Assembly: GCF_013377085.1 (NCBI RefSeq)
Contig: NZ_JACAAX010000031.1
Location: 1 to 64,000 of the forward strand
Direction of reading: 5' to 3'
Length of the DNA: 64,000 bases
Source: Rhodoplanes sp.
GTDB taxonomy: Bacteria; Pseudomonadota; Alphaproteobacteria; Rhizobiales; Xanthobacteraceae
Made by a program: the position numbers and the translations under genes
Shown: positions 27,006 through 35,769 of the stretch, one piece after another
Layout of the letters: each line of letters opens with the position of its first letter
Position numbering within the stretch: position 1 is the stretch's first letter
The notes under the pieces: generated by a model
Database searches by the model: none
Told to the model about the DNA's origin: nothing
What the model saw: only the letters and a program-made list of their open reading frames with translations

Positions 27006-27923
27006 CTACGCGCCGCTGGCGAGCCGCGTCGAGGCGACATAGAGGGCGAGCGCCGTCGCGTTCGAGACGTTGAGGCTGGTGATCTTGCCGGGCAGGTCGA
27101 TGCGGGCGACCGCGTCGCAGGTCTGGCGGGTGAGGTGGCGCAGGCCTTTGCCCTCGGCGCCGACCACGAGGGCGAGCGGCCCGCGCAGCGGCGTCGCGGC
27201 GAGGTCCGCGTCGCCGGCGCTGTCGAGCCCGACCGTCATCCAGCCGTTGTCCTTCAGGGTGGTCAGCGCGCGGGAGAGATTGCCGACCGTGACGATCGGC
27301 ACCAGGTCGAGCGCGCCCGAGGCCGCCTTGGCGAGCACGCCGGTCGCCTCCGGGCTGTGGCGCGCCGTCGTCACCACGGCGGCGACCGCGAAGGCGGCGG
27401 CGCTGCGCAGGATCGCCCCGACATTGTGCGGATCGGTGATCTGGTCGAGCACCAGGATCAGGCCCTCGGCCGGAAGGTCCTGGATGTCGGGCGAGTCGAG
27501 CGGATCGGCCTCGGCCAGAAGCCCCTGGTGCACGGCGTCCGGCCCGACCATGCCGTCGATCGTCTCCGGCCGCACGACCTCGGGCGTCACCGGGAGCGCA
27601 ACCCCGTCCTCCTCGAGCCGCCGCGCCGCGTTCTCGGTGGCGAGCAGGCGGTGGAAACGGCGCTGCGGATTCTCCAGCGCCGCTTTCACGGTGTGCCAGC
27701 CATAGAGGATCGCCGGGCCGTCATGGTCGCGCGGCGGCGGCCGGAACGGGCGCTTGCCGGCGCCGCCGCGCCCGGCGCCACCGCCGTGGCCGGGGCCACC
27801 GCCGTCCTTCCTGGGCCACGGCGTCGCCTTGCCGGTGCCCTCGGGACGCCCAGCGCCCTCAGGGCGCCAGGGCTTCTTGCCGGCGGGACGGAACGGCTTT
27901 TTCGGGCGATCGCGGTCGGTCAT
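27006..27923 (-). CDS. rlmB: 23S rRNA (guanosine-2'-O-)-methyltransferase RlmB/TrmH family
   Basis: A 305-residue SPOUT methyltransferase. A basic, Pro/Gly-rich leader (about 65 residues) is followed by the substrate-binding domain (LYGWHTVKAALENPQRRFHRLL) and the knotted catalytic domain. The three motifs are seen: LDQITDPHNVGAILRSAA, LVVGAEGKGLR and LPGKITSLNVSNATALALY. RlmB methylates G2251 in the peptidyl-transferase loop of 23S rRNA with S-adenosylmethionine. It is divergent from tRNA-Tyr, an arrangement I recall from other Hyphomicrobiales. The ATG at MTDRDRPKK was chosen; an upstream continuation has no family support. Confidence 0.88.
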   Translation of the reverse strand: MTDRDRPKKPFRPAGKKPWRPEGAGRPEGTGKATPWPRKDGGGPGHGGGAGRGGAGKRPFRPPPRDHDGPAILYGWHTVKAALENPQRRFHRLLATENAARRLEEDGVALPVTPEVVRPETIDGMVGPDAVHQGLLAEADPLDSPDIQDLPAEGLILVLDQITDPHNVGAILRSAAAFAVAAVVTTARHSPEATGVLAKAASGALDLVPIVTVGNLSRALTTLKDNGWMTVGLDSAGDADLAATPLRGPLALVVGAEGKGLRHLTRQTCDAVARIDLPGKITSLNVSNATALALYVASTRLASGA

Positions 27924-28135
27924 GGCGGATCCGGGACGGAGCGCGCGGCGACCCGGCGAAGCGGGGCCGGCGGTGCGCAGGTGACGATGTGCATAGCGCC
28001 CGGGCGGCCGGACCGCCACCCCGGCATTGTCCGGCAGGTCCCTGCCACACCGGCGGATCGCTCCTGCGCCGGCGAGGTGGCACGGCCCGCAAGGCGCGGG
28101 CGGAGGCCTGGGGCGGGGACGGGGGTTTTTCCGAG

Positions 28136-28164
28136 TTGACACCAAGGGGGTGGGTACTCATAAG
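28136..28164 (+). promoter_or_regulatory. probable promoter of tRNA-Tyr
   Basis: TTGACA at 28136-28141 and CATAAG at 28159-28164 are 17 bases apart, a standard -35/-10 layout, about 75 bases before the tRNA. The remainder of the 317-base stretch from 27924 to the tRNA has no gene and includes the divergent promoter of rlmB. Confidence 0.6.
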
Positions 28165-28240
28165 ACCGGCTCCGGCACGCGGCGCGCCGCCGGGTCGACG
28201 GCTCGATGGCCTCGATCCCGGGCGGTGCCGACCGCAGCGT

Positions 28241-28325
28241 GGGGGAGTGTCCCGAGCGGCAAAGGGGGCGGACTGTAAATCCGCTGGCTACGCCTTCGTA
28301 GGTTCGAGTCCTACCTCCCCCACCA
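28241..28325 (+). tRNA. tRNA-Tyr(GTA)
   Basis: Begins GGGGGAGTGTCCCGAGCGG and ends with the encoded CCA; 85 bases with the long variable arm expected of tRNA-Tyr. The acceptor stem GGGGGAG pairs with CTCCCCC. The anticodon loop CTGTAAA gives GTA at 28275-28277. The T arm GTAGG/CCTAC encloses TTCGAGT. It marks the left edge of the accessory region that runs to tRNA-Gly. Confidence 0.95.
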
Positions 28326-28655
28326 CCTTGATTCCAAAGAGAAATCTAAAACGGAACCCCAGGGCGCCCTGTGAAAGTCAGGGTATGCGCCCCCGAAATG
28401 CAGGGGACTTGCGGGGGACACGACGAGTTGACCCGGCGGTATGCACGGTCGACTTCGTAATGGCGAGGTCGCCGGTTGGACCCGCCGTGAGGCCAGCAGC
28501 GAGTGCCGGCGAGATGGTGTGTATTCGTCAGCGGACCGACGAGCCCTTCGGCGGGATCGAGGCTGTTTGATTGCCAGGGTGCCGAGAGGTGCGGACCGCT
28601 GGAGATCGGCCCGCAACGTGGCGAGGAACGCCGCCGCGGCAATGCTGGCCGGATT
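28326..28655. other. gene-free stretch at left end of the accessory region
   Basis: About 330 bases between tRNA-Tyr and the DRL-like gene with no supportable gene. A 12-bp palindrome CAGGGCGCCCTG lies at 28360-28371 and may help end the tRNA transcript. Short open frames here have no recognisable sequence. This is the position where an integrated element would leave remnants, but no integrase or copy of the tRNA 3' end was found. Confidence 0.35.
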
Positions 28656-30056
28656 CTATCCGTCCACCGCCGTGCCGAAGAAGGCTGCATCCTGGAAGCG
28701 ACGCACCGCCATCAGGTGCGACCCCGACTCTGTTTCGATGTCGCCCTGCGTGATCGCCTCGCCTTTCGAGACGCCGCGTGTCAGGCGCCGGTCGGCCGCG
28801 AGGTAGAACGGGGATGGCGCGGTCGAGCCGAGAGGGCAGGCCGGCCGCAATTCGGCGGTGACATTTGCAATGTCATGATGATGCCCGCCCATGCCGAGCC
28901 GTGTGCCGGCGGGCAGATCGGCCGTCGCTACGGCGACCAGGTCGACGCGTGAACGATAATCGGCACCGTAACCGGAAACACGATGTATCGCGGCGTCGAG
29001 CACGCTCGTCGCCGCCTCCAGTCCGAGAATATGGCGCGGCAGATAGAGCATCGCGGTCGCGCCGGTCCGGCTGACGACGTGTCCCTTCTGCTGCAGCACG
29101 TCCCAGCTCGGGCGATCGTTGCACCGCACCACCACGAACACGCCACCCGCGAAACTCGCTTCGTCGGGACGGCGCAGGCAGTGGAAGACGTCGATGCGTC
29201 GCCCTCCGCCGAGGAGACCGCCATCGCCGCGCTCGGCGAAAAAGGTCGGCACCTCGATCGGGCGCGCGACGGGCGCGTGAAAGTCCGGCCGATCCGGCAT
29301 CACACCGGTGGCATTCGCGACGATGCCGAGCTCGCAGAGGTCGGGAACGGCGCGCTGCGGGAAAGCCGCGAGCGCCGCAGCGCGCGCCGACACGACGTCC
29401 GTGGCGTCACGATCGCCCAGATCCCAGTACGGGGTGAGGCCCGGGACCTCGCGGGCGCAGCCGTTGCTGTCGATCCGTCCGCTCGGCGGATCGAACACGA
29501 AGTCGTACTCGCTCGCTTTGCCGGCCGCGACGATGTCGAGCCCGAGCACCTCGGCCCAGGAGACGAGGTTGATCAGAAGGCTGGGCTGATCTCCGTCGAC
29601 GCAAGTGACTACGCATCCACGGTCGGCCGCCATCCGGGCGAGCCCGGGACCGACGACGCTGTCCACTTCCTTCGACACCATGGCGACGTGCTTGCCGGCC
29701 GCGATGGCGAGACGGCAATGCCGGGCTCCCGCCTCCGGCCGACCGGTCGCCTCGACGGCGACGTCGAACGGAAGCTCGGCGACGGCGGCGAAATCGCTCG
29801 CCGCGATGGTTTCGCCGTCGGCCCAGGCGCGCGCCGCCTCGGCTGTCGTCCGGCAGATGCGGATCTCGCGTCTGGCGATGCCGGCGTTCGCGAACGCCTT
29901 CGCAGCCGTCTCCGCGTCGACGTCGACGGCCACGCGAGCGGCGAGCAGCGGAGCCCGAATCGCCTGCGTGATGAACGTCTGACCGAAGCCGCCGGTGCCG
30001 ATCACACAGCATTCGACGACACGTTTCGCGCCCGCATAATAACTGTGGAAGTTCAT
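28656..30056 (-). CDS. homoserine-dehydrogenase-like/DXR-like (DRL-type) reductase with SAF domain
   Basis: A 466-residue NAD(P)-dependent oxidoreductase. The Rossmann loop VIGTGGFGQTF is at residues 18-28, DVAVEATGRPEAG and HVAMVSKEVDSVV lie in the middle, and a C-terminal SAF-type module (DLPAGTRLG, RLTRGVSKGEAITQGDIE) spans about residues 360-440. The order resembles the family that includes DRL of Brucella abortus, which performs the 1-deoxyxylulose-5-phosphate reductoisomerase step, but most relatives are uncharacterised, so the reaction is unknown. It is the distal gene of the catabolic run, 329 bases after a split transketolase. That gap has no gene and contains a strong hairpin, so expression may be lower than for the rest. 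Confidence 0.75.
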   Translation of the reverse strand: MNFHSYYAGAKRVVECCVIGTGGFGQTFITQAIRAPLLAARVAVDVDAETAAKAFANAGIARREIRICRTTAEAARAWADGETIAASDFAAVAELPFDVAVEATGRPEAGARHCRLAIAAGKHVAMVSKEVDSVVGPGLARMAADRGCVVTCVDGDQPSLLINLVSWAEVLGLDIVAAGKASEYDFVFDPPSGRIDSNGCAREVPGLTPYWDLGDRDATDVVSARAAALAAFPQRAVPDLCELGIVANATGVMPDRPDFHAPVARPIEVPTFFAERGDGGLLGGGRRIDVFHCLRRPDEASFAGGVFVVVRCNDRPSWDVLQQKGHVVSRTGATAMLYLPRHILGLEAATSVLDAAIHRVSGYGADYRSRVDLVAVATADLPAGTRLGMGGHHHDIANVTAELRPACPLGSTAPSPFYLAADRRLTRGVSKGEAITQGDIETESGSHLMAVRRFQDAAFFGTAVDG

Positions 30057-30350
30057 CGACGGAGTCCTGTCGGTTCCGGAGAGACTATGGCCGGCCGTGC
30101 CTGCGTCCGATCAGGTGTGATCGGCCGGCAGATCCGAGGCCTTGATGACGACGACCGGCACACCGAAGTTGTCGGACTCGACGGCGGTCGGCGAACAGGA
30201 TGCCGAGATCGGCGGAGAGGCGAGGCATCGGACACTGCGTTCGACGGGGGTGGTGACGGTCCGGACGGGCTTCGACCGTGGCGGCGGCGATCGCCTCCCG
30301 CCCGGAGGCGTCTGCCCGCATGGTCGCCTTCCTGGGTCGCATATGACCCG

Positions 30351-30374
30351 CGGGCTCGGACCGCGCCGAGCCCG
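30351..30374 (-). terminator. hairpin between transketolase and DRL-like genes
   Basis: A 9-bp perfect stem, CGGGCTCGG and CCGAGCCCG, with a 6-base loop, 11 bases downstream of the minus-strand transketolase stop. A second, weaker stem (GGGTC/GACCC) follows at 30334-30349. No T-run follows, so it may be a leaky terminator or an mRNA-stabilising structure. The remainder of the 329-base gap (30057-30385) has no gene that I can support. Confidence 0.45.
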
Positions 30375-30385
30375 CCGGTCGAGAC

Positions 30386-31372
30386 TCACGAGTTGGCCGC
30401 CCGGGGAAGCTGGCGCACGCCGCTGCTCGACCCGGCAGGCAGGCGCAGGACCGACCTCGCCGCATCGGCAATCGCCTCCGGCGTGAGCCGGTAGTGGGCC
30501 AGCAGTTCGTCGTAGCCGTGTGCCGACGTGCCGAAGCAGTCGTCGATGCCGACGAACTCGATCGGCTGTCCGGTGTTGCCGCGCAGCGCCTCGGCGATCG
30601 CGCTGCCGAGGCCGCCGATGATGCTGTGCTCCTCGGCCGTCACCACGGCTTTGCAGCCTTTGGCGTCCGCGAGAACAGCGTCCCGATCCAGCGGCTTCAC
30701 CGTGCTGACGTTGACGACCTTGACGGACACGCCTTCGCGGGCGAGCGCATCCGCCGCCGCGATCGCCTTCGACACCATGACGCCGTTGGCGAAGACCACG
30801 ACGTCGCGCCCGTCGCGAACCGGATGGAGCCTGCCGATCCGGTACGACGCGTCGTCGGCCGTGTAGATCGGAAGATCATTGCGGTTGATCCGGAGGTAGA
30901 CCGGGCCGGGCCACTCGACCATGGCGGCGACCATCTTGCGGGTCTCCACCGCGTCGACCGGCACCAGAACGGTCATGTTCGGGATCGCCCGCATGATGGC
31001 GACGTCCTCGATCGCCTGATGCGTCGAGCCGTCGCCGAAATCGGACAGGCCGGAGCTCGACCCGCAGATCTTCACGTTCAGCCTGGCGATCGATATCGTC
31101 TGGCGGAGCTGGTCGTAGGCGCGGCCGGACGCGAACACCGCGAACGTGCTCATGAACGGGATCTTACCCGTCAGGGCCAGGCCCGCGGCCGTCGACGCCA
31201 TGTTCTGCTCGGCGATCCCCATCTCGAAGAACCGGTCCGGGAACGCCTGCTGAAACAGGATCGACATCGTCGACTTGCCGAGGTCGGCCTCGAGGACGAC
31301 GATCCGCTCGTCCGTCCGGCCGAGCTCGACCAGCGTCTCGCCGTAGGCGGTGCGAAGGCTCTTTGTGCTCAT
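30386..31372 (-). CDS. transketolase-like protein, C-terminal subunit
   Basis: A 328-residue protein corresponding to the pyrimidine-binding and C-terminal domains of transketolase/DXS-type enzymes. RFFEMGIAEQNMASTAAGLA holds the Glu that activates the thiamine ring; FMSTFAVFASGRAYDQLRQTI and VKICGSSSGLSDFGDGSTHQAIEDVA are typical. VVTAEEHSIIGGLGSAIAE belongs to the C-terminal domain. It pairs with the N-terminal subunit immediately upstream to make an active thiamine-diphosphate enzyme that moves two-carbon units. Split transketolases are common in sugar-acid catabolic operons. The acceptor and donor here are unknown. Confidence 0.88.
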   Translation of the reverse strand: MSTKSLRTAYGETLVELGRTDERIVVLEADLGKSTMSILFQQAFPDRFFEMGIAEQNMASTAAGLALTGKIPFMSTFAVFASGRAYDQLRQTISIARLNVKICGSSSGLSDFGDGSTHQAIEDVAIMRAIPNMTVLVPVDAVETRKMVAAMVEWPGPVYLRINRNDLPIYTADDASYRIGRLHPVRDGRDVVVFANGVMVSKAIAAADALAREGVSVKVVNVSTVKPLDRDAVLADAKGCKAVVTAEEHSIIGGLGSAIAEALRGNTGQPIEFVGIDDCFGTSAHGYDELLAHYRLTPEAIADAARSVLRLPAGSSSGVRQLPRAANS

Positions 31373-31384
31373 GATCCAGTGTCC

Positions 31385-32221
31385 TCAGTGCCGCAGCCCT
31401 TGCAGGTCCTTCATCGCGACAGCGTACTGCTCGGCCGTCATCGCGCCGTTGTGGAACGCCGGATTGTTCTCGGCGAACGACACGCCCTTGCCCTTCACGG
31501 TGTTGGCGACGATGATGGTCGGCTGCCCCTTGACCGCGTCGGCCTCGTCGAGAGCCTCGACCACGGCGGCGACGTCGTGGCCGTCGATCTCGATCACGTG
31601 CCAGCCGAACGCCGCCCATTTCGGCGCGACCGGGCCGATGTCGAACCGGTCGGCGATCGGGCCGGTGGCCTGCAGCCGGTTGCGGTCGAGGATCGCCACC
31701 ACGTTGTCGAGCTTGAACCGGGCGGCGGCCATCGCCGCTTCCCAGATCTGACCCTCGTTCAGCTCGCCGTCGCCGAGGATGACATAGACCTTGCGGCTGC
31801 TGTGATCGAGCTTCAGCCCGAGCGCCATGCCGTTGGCGATCGACAGCCCCTGGCCGAGCGAGCCGGTGTTCGCCTCGACGCCCGGCGTCTTGGTCATGTC
31901 CGGATGCCCCTGCAGGATCGACCCCAGCGACTTGACCGTCTTCAGCTCGCTCGTCGAAAAATATCCGGCGAGCGCCAGCGCGGCGTATTGCACCAGCGCC
32001 GCGTGGCCCTTGCTCAACAGGAAGCGGTCGCGATCCGGGGCGTGCGGGCTGGCCGGATCGTGCTTCATCTTGTGGAAGTAGAGCGCGGCGACGATCTCGG
32101 CGCTGGAGCACGAGCCGCCCAGATGCCCGACCTTCTCGGTGCCGATCAGATCGTCGACGATCAGTTCTCTCAGGCGCAGCGCCTTCTCTTCGAGAGACCG
32201 GACCAGCTCTTGCGCGACCAT
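31385..32221 (-). CDS. transketolase-like protein, N-terminal subunit
   Basis: A 278-residue thiamine-diphosphate-binding subunit. GHLGGSCSSAEIVAALYF, RDRFLLSKGHAALVQYAAL, GHPDMTKTPGVEANTGSLGQGLSIANGMALG and the diphosphate/Mg2+ motif GDGELNEGQIWEAAMAA are all present. It lies 12 bases upstream of the C-terminal subunit, so the two are surely made together. Compared with full-length transketolase (about 660 residues) the two subunits together give 606, the usual size for split forms. Its neighbours (PdxA-like, alcohol dehydrogenase, DRL-like) suggest action on a phosphorylated or branched sugar acid intermediate. Confidence 0.88.
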   Translation of the reverse strand: MVAQELVRSLEEKALRLRELIVDDLIGTEKVGHLGGSCSSAEIVAALYFHKMKHDPASPHAPDRDRFLLSKGHAALVQYAALALAGYFSTSELKTVKSLGSILQGHPDMTKTPGVEANTGSLGQGLSIANGMALGLKLDHSSRKVYVILGDGELNEGQIWEAAMAAARFKLDNVVAILDRNRLQATGPIADRFDIGPVAPKWAAFGWHVIEIDGHDVAAVVEALDEADAVKGQPTIIVANTVKGKGVSFAENNPAFHNGAMTAEQYAVAMKDLQGLRH

Positions 32222-32265
32222 GACGATGGATCTCCTGTGTTGTTCCGGCGAGCCGTGCTCGAGTC

Positions 32266-33288
32266 TCAGGCGTTCAAGACGACTTTCAGCAGCGGCCCCG
32301 GATCCTTCGCCAACCGGCGGAAGTACTCGACGCCCCGTTCCATCGGGGCGAGCGCGCTGATGATCGGCGAGACGTCGATCGTCCGCGCGTTCAACAGCTC
32401 GGCGACGATGCGGAACTCCTCGAGCGAATAGAGGAACGACCCGAGCACCGTGAGCTCGCGGGTCACCACCTCCTGCATGTCGACCTCGATCATCTTGGCC
32501 GAGTTGCCCACCCAGACCGCGGTTCCGCCGAGCCGCAGGCATCCCATCGCCTGCTGCACGGTCGGCGTCGCGCCGACCGCCTCGAGGGCGACGTCGGCGC
32601 CGGCGCCGTCGGACTCGGCCCGGGCGACCTCGGCGAGCTTCTCCTTCGAGGGATCGACGACGCGGTCGGCACCCATCCGCCTGGCGACGGCGAGGCGGGA
32701 GTCGCTCAGATCCGAAACGATGAGCCTGGCCGGCCCTTTCGCCTTGGCCAGCACCGTGATGAACAGACCGATCGTGCCGGCCCCGACCACCACGACGGTC
32801 TTGCCGGCGAGGTCCCCGGCGAGATTGACGGCCCGGCAGGCGACCGCCAGCGGCTCCATCATGGATCCGATCTCGAACGGCACGTTGTCGCCGATCTCGA
32901 ACAGGCTCCTCTCCGGAACGCAGACGTACTCGGCCATGGCGCCGTTGCAATCGAGCACCCCGAGCGCCTTCTTGTTCAGGCAGTGATGGACGCTGCCGCG
33001 CCGGCACTGGGCGCACACGCCGCAGAAGGCGATCGGATACACGGCGACGCGAGCGCCGACCGCGACGCCGGCGACGCCGGCGCCGAGGGCGGCGACCTCG
33101 CCGGCGAACTCGTGGCCCATGATCATCGGCGGCAGGCGGCGCCCGGTGATGCCGAGATAGCCGTGCACGTCGGAGCCGCAGATGCCGCAGGCCTTCACGC
33201 GGACCAGCACCTCGCCCGGCGCGGGCTTCGGCTCCGGGACGTCGGACAGACGAAGGTCTTCGGGACCATGATAGACGAGGGCTCGCAT
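32266..33288 (-). CDS. zinc-dependent alcohol dehydrogenase, sorbitol/threonine dehydrogenase type
   Basis: A 340-residue medium-chain dehydrogenase. The catalytic zinc region is CGICGSDVHGYLG and GHEFAGEV. The structural zinc site has four Cys in FCGVCAQCRRGSVHHC. The NAD-binding loop is VVVVGAGTIGLFIT. The family oxidises secondary alcohols of polyols or amino acids to ketones. It begins one base after the stop of the HIBADH-type gene, so it is part of the same transcript. The likely substrate is a polyol or hydroxy acid brought in by the TctABC system. Confidence 0.88.
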   Translation of the reverse strand: MRALVYHGPEDLRLSDVPEPKPAPGEVLVRVKACGICGSDVHGYLGITGRRLPPMIMGHEFAGEVAALGAGVAGVAVGARVAVYPIAFCGVCAQCRRGSVHHCLNKKALGVLDCNGAMAEYVCVPERSLFEIGDNVPFEIGSMMEPLAVACRAVNLAGDLAGKTVVVVGAGTIGLFITVLAKAKGPARLIVSDLSDSRLAVARRMGADRVVDPSKEKLAEVARAESDGAGADVALEAVGATPTVQQAMGCLRLGGTAVWVGNSAKMIEVDMQEVVTRELTVLGSFLYSLEEFRIVAELLNARTIDVSPIISALAPMERGVEYFRRLAKDPGPLLKVVLNA

Positions 33289-33289
33289 T

Positions 33290-34195
33290 CTAGGCCTCAT
33301 TGGCGGGGTTCGGGAGCGGTCGGTTGCGCCGCTCGATCTCGGCGAACAGGCCGGAATGATCGAGGTCGCCGAAATGCTCGAGCAGGCCGCGGAACAGCTC
33401 CTCCGTCGCGGCCGTGAACGGCGTGAAGCCGAGGCCGAGCGTACGCGCGGCATCGAGGGCGTTGTCGAGATCCTTGAGATGCGTGACGGACCGGCCCTTG
33501 AGCGTGAAGTCGCGCCGGATCATGCGATCGCCATGAAGCTCCAGGACGCGGCTGTCGGCGAACCCGCCGCGCAGCGCGTCGCGGACCTTGGCGGGATCGG
33601 CGCCGCCGCGCTCGGCCAGGATCAGTGCCTCGGCGACTGCCCCGATCGTGCCCGCAACGATGATTTGATTGGCGAGCTTGGCGAGCTGTCCGGCGCCGTG
33701 CCCGCCGACATGGGTCGGGCGCCCCATGATCCGCAGCACCGGCTCGACCGCCCGATACGCATCGGCGTCACCGCCCGCCATGATCGCCAGCGTCCCTTGC
33801 TCGGCCCCCACCGTGCCGCCCGAGACCGGGGCGTCGATGTGCCGGACCCCCGACTCGCCGAGCTGCGCGGCGTGATGCTGCGCTTCGGCCGGCTTGATCG
33901 AGCTCATGTCGACGAAGATGCCGCCGCGCGGCATCGCGGCGGCGGCGCCATGCCGGAACAGCACCTCGTCGACGATCCGCCCGTTCTCCAGCATCGCGAT
34001 GGTGAGCGGAGCCGCGGCGGCAGCCGCGGCCGCCGTCTCGGCCACGCGCGCACCGAACGGCACGAGCGCGTGCGCCTTGTCGGGCGACCGGTTCCAGACG
34101 ACGACGTGGTAGCCGGCATCGAGCAGGCGCCGTGCCTGCCGCGAGCCCATGAGGCCGGTTCCGAGAAATGCGACGGTGCTGCTTCGGGCTGTCAT
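33290..34195 (-). CDS. NAD(P)-dependent beta-hydroxyacid dehydrogenase (HIBADH/6PGDH-like)
   Basis: A 301-residue enzyme of the beta-hydroxyacid dehydrogenase family (tartronate semialdehyde reductase, 3-hydroxyisobutyrate dehydrogenase). VAFLGTGLMGSRQARRLLDAGY is the cofactor site. DAPVSGGTVGAEQGTLAIMAGG is the substrate-binding signature, and GAGQLAKLANQ carries the catalytic Lys. FTLKGRSVTHLKDLDNALDAA lies in the C-terminal dimer domain. It would oxidise or reduce a 3-hydroxy acid in the catabolic operon. The ATG at MTARSS was chosen with GAAGG upstream; a longer form starting at MDSAEARRH is possible. Confidence 0.87.
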   Translation of the reverse strand: MTARSSTVAFLGTGLMGSRQARRLLDAGYHVVVWNRSPDKAHALVPFGARVAETAAAAAAAAPLTIAMLENGRIVDEVLFRHGAAAAMPRGGIFVDMSSIKPAEAQHHAAQLGESGVRHIDAPVSGGTVGAEQGTLAIMAGGDADAYRAVEPVLRIMGRPTHVGGHGAGQLAKLANQIIVAGTIGAVAEALILAERGGADPAKVRDALRGGFADSRVLELHGDRMIRRDFTLKGRSVTHLKDLDNALDAARTLGLGFTPFTAATEELFRGLLEHFGDLDHSGLFAEIERRNRPLPNPANEA

Positions 34196-34236
34196 GTCGA
34201 AATGCCTTCGGGCCTCGGCCGAGTCCATCGGGAGTC

Positions 34237-35757
34237 TCAGGTGTGTCCTCGGCGGGCTGCACCGACGGAACCGAGCAGACGGTCGACGCCGGCGGTGATC
34301 AGCGGCCAAAAGGCGAGCAGCAGGGCGCCGGCCATCAACGACGCGACGAGCGTGTTGGACCAGAAGATCTTCATCGAGCCGCTGGACATGATCATCGACT
34401 GGCGAAATGCATCCTCCGCCTTGTCCCCGATCACCATCGCGAGAACCATCGGGGCGATCGGATAATCGAGTTTCTTGAAGACATAGCCGATGGCGCCGAA
34501 CCCGAGGGCGAGCCAGAGATCGAAGGCGCGATTGCCGACCGTGTAGGCGCCGATGAAGCAGGTCACGACGATGATCGGGCCGATGATCGAGAACGGGATT
34601 CTCAGGATCGCAGCGAACAGCGGGACGGTCGTGAGGACCAGGATGACGGCGACGACGTTGCCCAGATACATGCTGGCGATCAGGCCCCAGACGAAGTCCG
34701 GCCGCTCGACGAACAGCATCGGCCCGGGATTGAGCCCCCAGATCATCAGGCCGCCCATCATGACGGCGGCGGTCGCCGACCCAGGCACGCCCAGGGCGAT
34801 CATCGGCAGCATGGCGCTGGTCCCGGCCGAATGATCGGCGGTCTCGGGCGAGATGATGCCCTCGGGCTCGCCGGTGCCGAACTTGTCGCGATTGCGCGAA
34901 AACCGCTTGGCGAGCGCGTAGCTCATGAACGATGCCGCTGTCGGCCCGCCCGGCGTGATCCCCATCCAGCAGCCGATCGCGGCGCTGCGCAGGAGAGCGA
35001 CCCAGTAGCGCGGCATCGTCGCTGCCGTCGAGAGCACGTCCTTCACGCTGATCCGGGCGCGAATTCCCGCCAGCTCGAAGCCCTCCTCGATCGTGAGCAT
35101 CAGCTCGCCGATCCCGAACAGCCCGATCACGGCCACCAGGAAGCTGATGCCGGCGAGCAGCTCGTCGATGCCGTAGGTGAGCCGGAGATTTCCCGAGACC
35201 GAGTCCATGCCGACCGCCGCGAAGGCGAAGCCGAAGCCGATCGACACCATGGTCTTGAACGGCGAGGACCCGCCGAGGCCGACGAAGCTGCAGAAGGCGA
35301 GCAGATACACGGCGAAGAACTCGGGCGACGAGAACCTCAACGCGAACTCGGCGACCGAGCTCGACAGCAGCGTGATGAGGATGATGCCGACCATCGCCCC
35401 GAACCCGGCCGACAGGAACGCGTAGCTCAGCGCCTCGGTCGGCTTTCCCTTGTGGGCGAGCGGATACCCGTCGAAGGTCGTGGCCACCGACGACGGCTCG
35501 CCCGGGATGTTGAACAAGATCGATGTGGTCGAGCCGCCGAACAGAGCACCCCAATAGATGCTGGTCAGCAGGATGATCGCCGCGACCGGGTCCATCGAGA
35601 AGGTGAGCGGGAGGAGCAGCGAAACCCCGTTCGGCGCTCCCAGGCCGGGCAACACGCCGACCAGAATGCCGAGCAGGACGCCGACCAGCATCAGCCCGAT
35701 GTGATAGGCCGACAGCGCGACGCCGAAGCCGTAGAAGAGCGAGGCGATGTTCTCCAA
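34237..35757 (-). CDS. tctA: tripartite tricarboxylate transporter large permease
   Basis: A 506-residue inner-membrane protein with about twelve segments. The conserved blocks are GILVGVLPGLGAPNGVSLLLPLTF, STTSILFNIPGEPSSVATTFDGYPLA, GCWMGITPGGPTAASFMSYALAKRFS and ALGVPGSATAAVMMGGLMIWGLNPGP. It forms the channel for a carboxylate, driven by an ion gradient, with TctB and the TctC receptor. The start is TTG, supported by GGGAGG upstream and by the family start MEN. It lies 12 bases after tctB and before two dehydrogenase genes in the same run. Confidence 0.93.
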   Translation of the reverse strand: MENIASLFYGFGVALSAYHIGLMLVGVLLGILVGVLPGLGAPNGVSLLLPLTFSMDPVAAIILLTSIYWGALFGGSTTSILFNIPGEPSSVATTFDGYPLAHKGKPTEALSYAFLSAGFGAMVGIILITLLSSSVAEFALRFSSPEFFAVYLLAFCSFVGLGGSSPFKTMVSIGFGFAFAAVGMDSVSGNLRLTYGIDELLAGISFLVAVIGLFGIGELMLTIEEGFELAGIRARISVKDVLSTAATMPRYWVALLRSAAIGCWMGITPGGPTAASFMSYALAKRFSRNRDKFGTGEPEGIISPETADHSAGTSAMLPMIALGVPGSATAAVMMGGLMIWGLNPGPMLFVERPDFVWGLIASMYLGNVVAVILVLTTVPLFAAILRIPFSIIGPIIVVTCFIGAYTVGNRAFDLWLALGFGAIGYVFKKLDYPIAPMVLAMVIGDKAEDAFRQSMIMSSGSMKIFWSNTLVASLMAGALLLAFWPLITAGVDRLLGSVGAARRGHT

Positions 35758-35769
35758 GCCGGCCTCCCG

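Noticed and set aside
28311-28616. Minus-strand frame overlapping the end of tRNA-Tyr
   Set aside because: It runs into the tRNA, has no start signal and no recognisable sequence.
28656-30056. Calling the DRL-like gene a true DXP reductoisomerase (dxr replacement)
   Set aside because: The family is large and mostly uncharacterised, and the catabolic context argues against the essential isoprenoid step; only a family-level call is justified.
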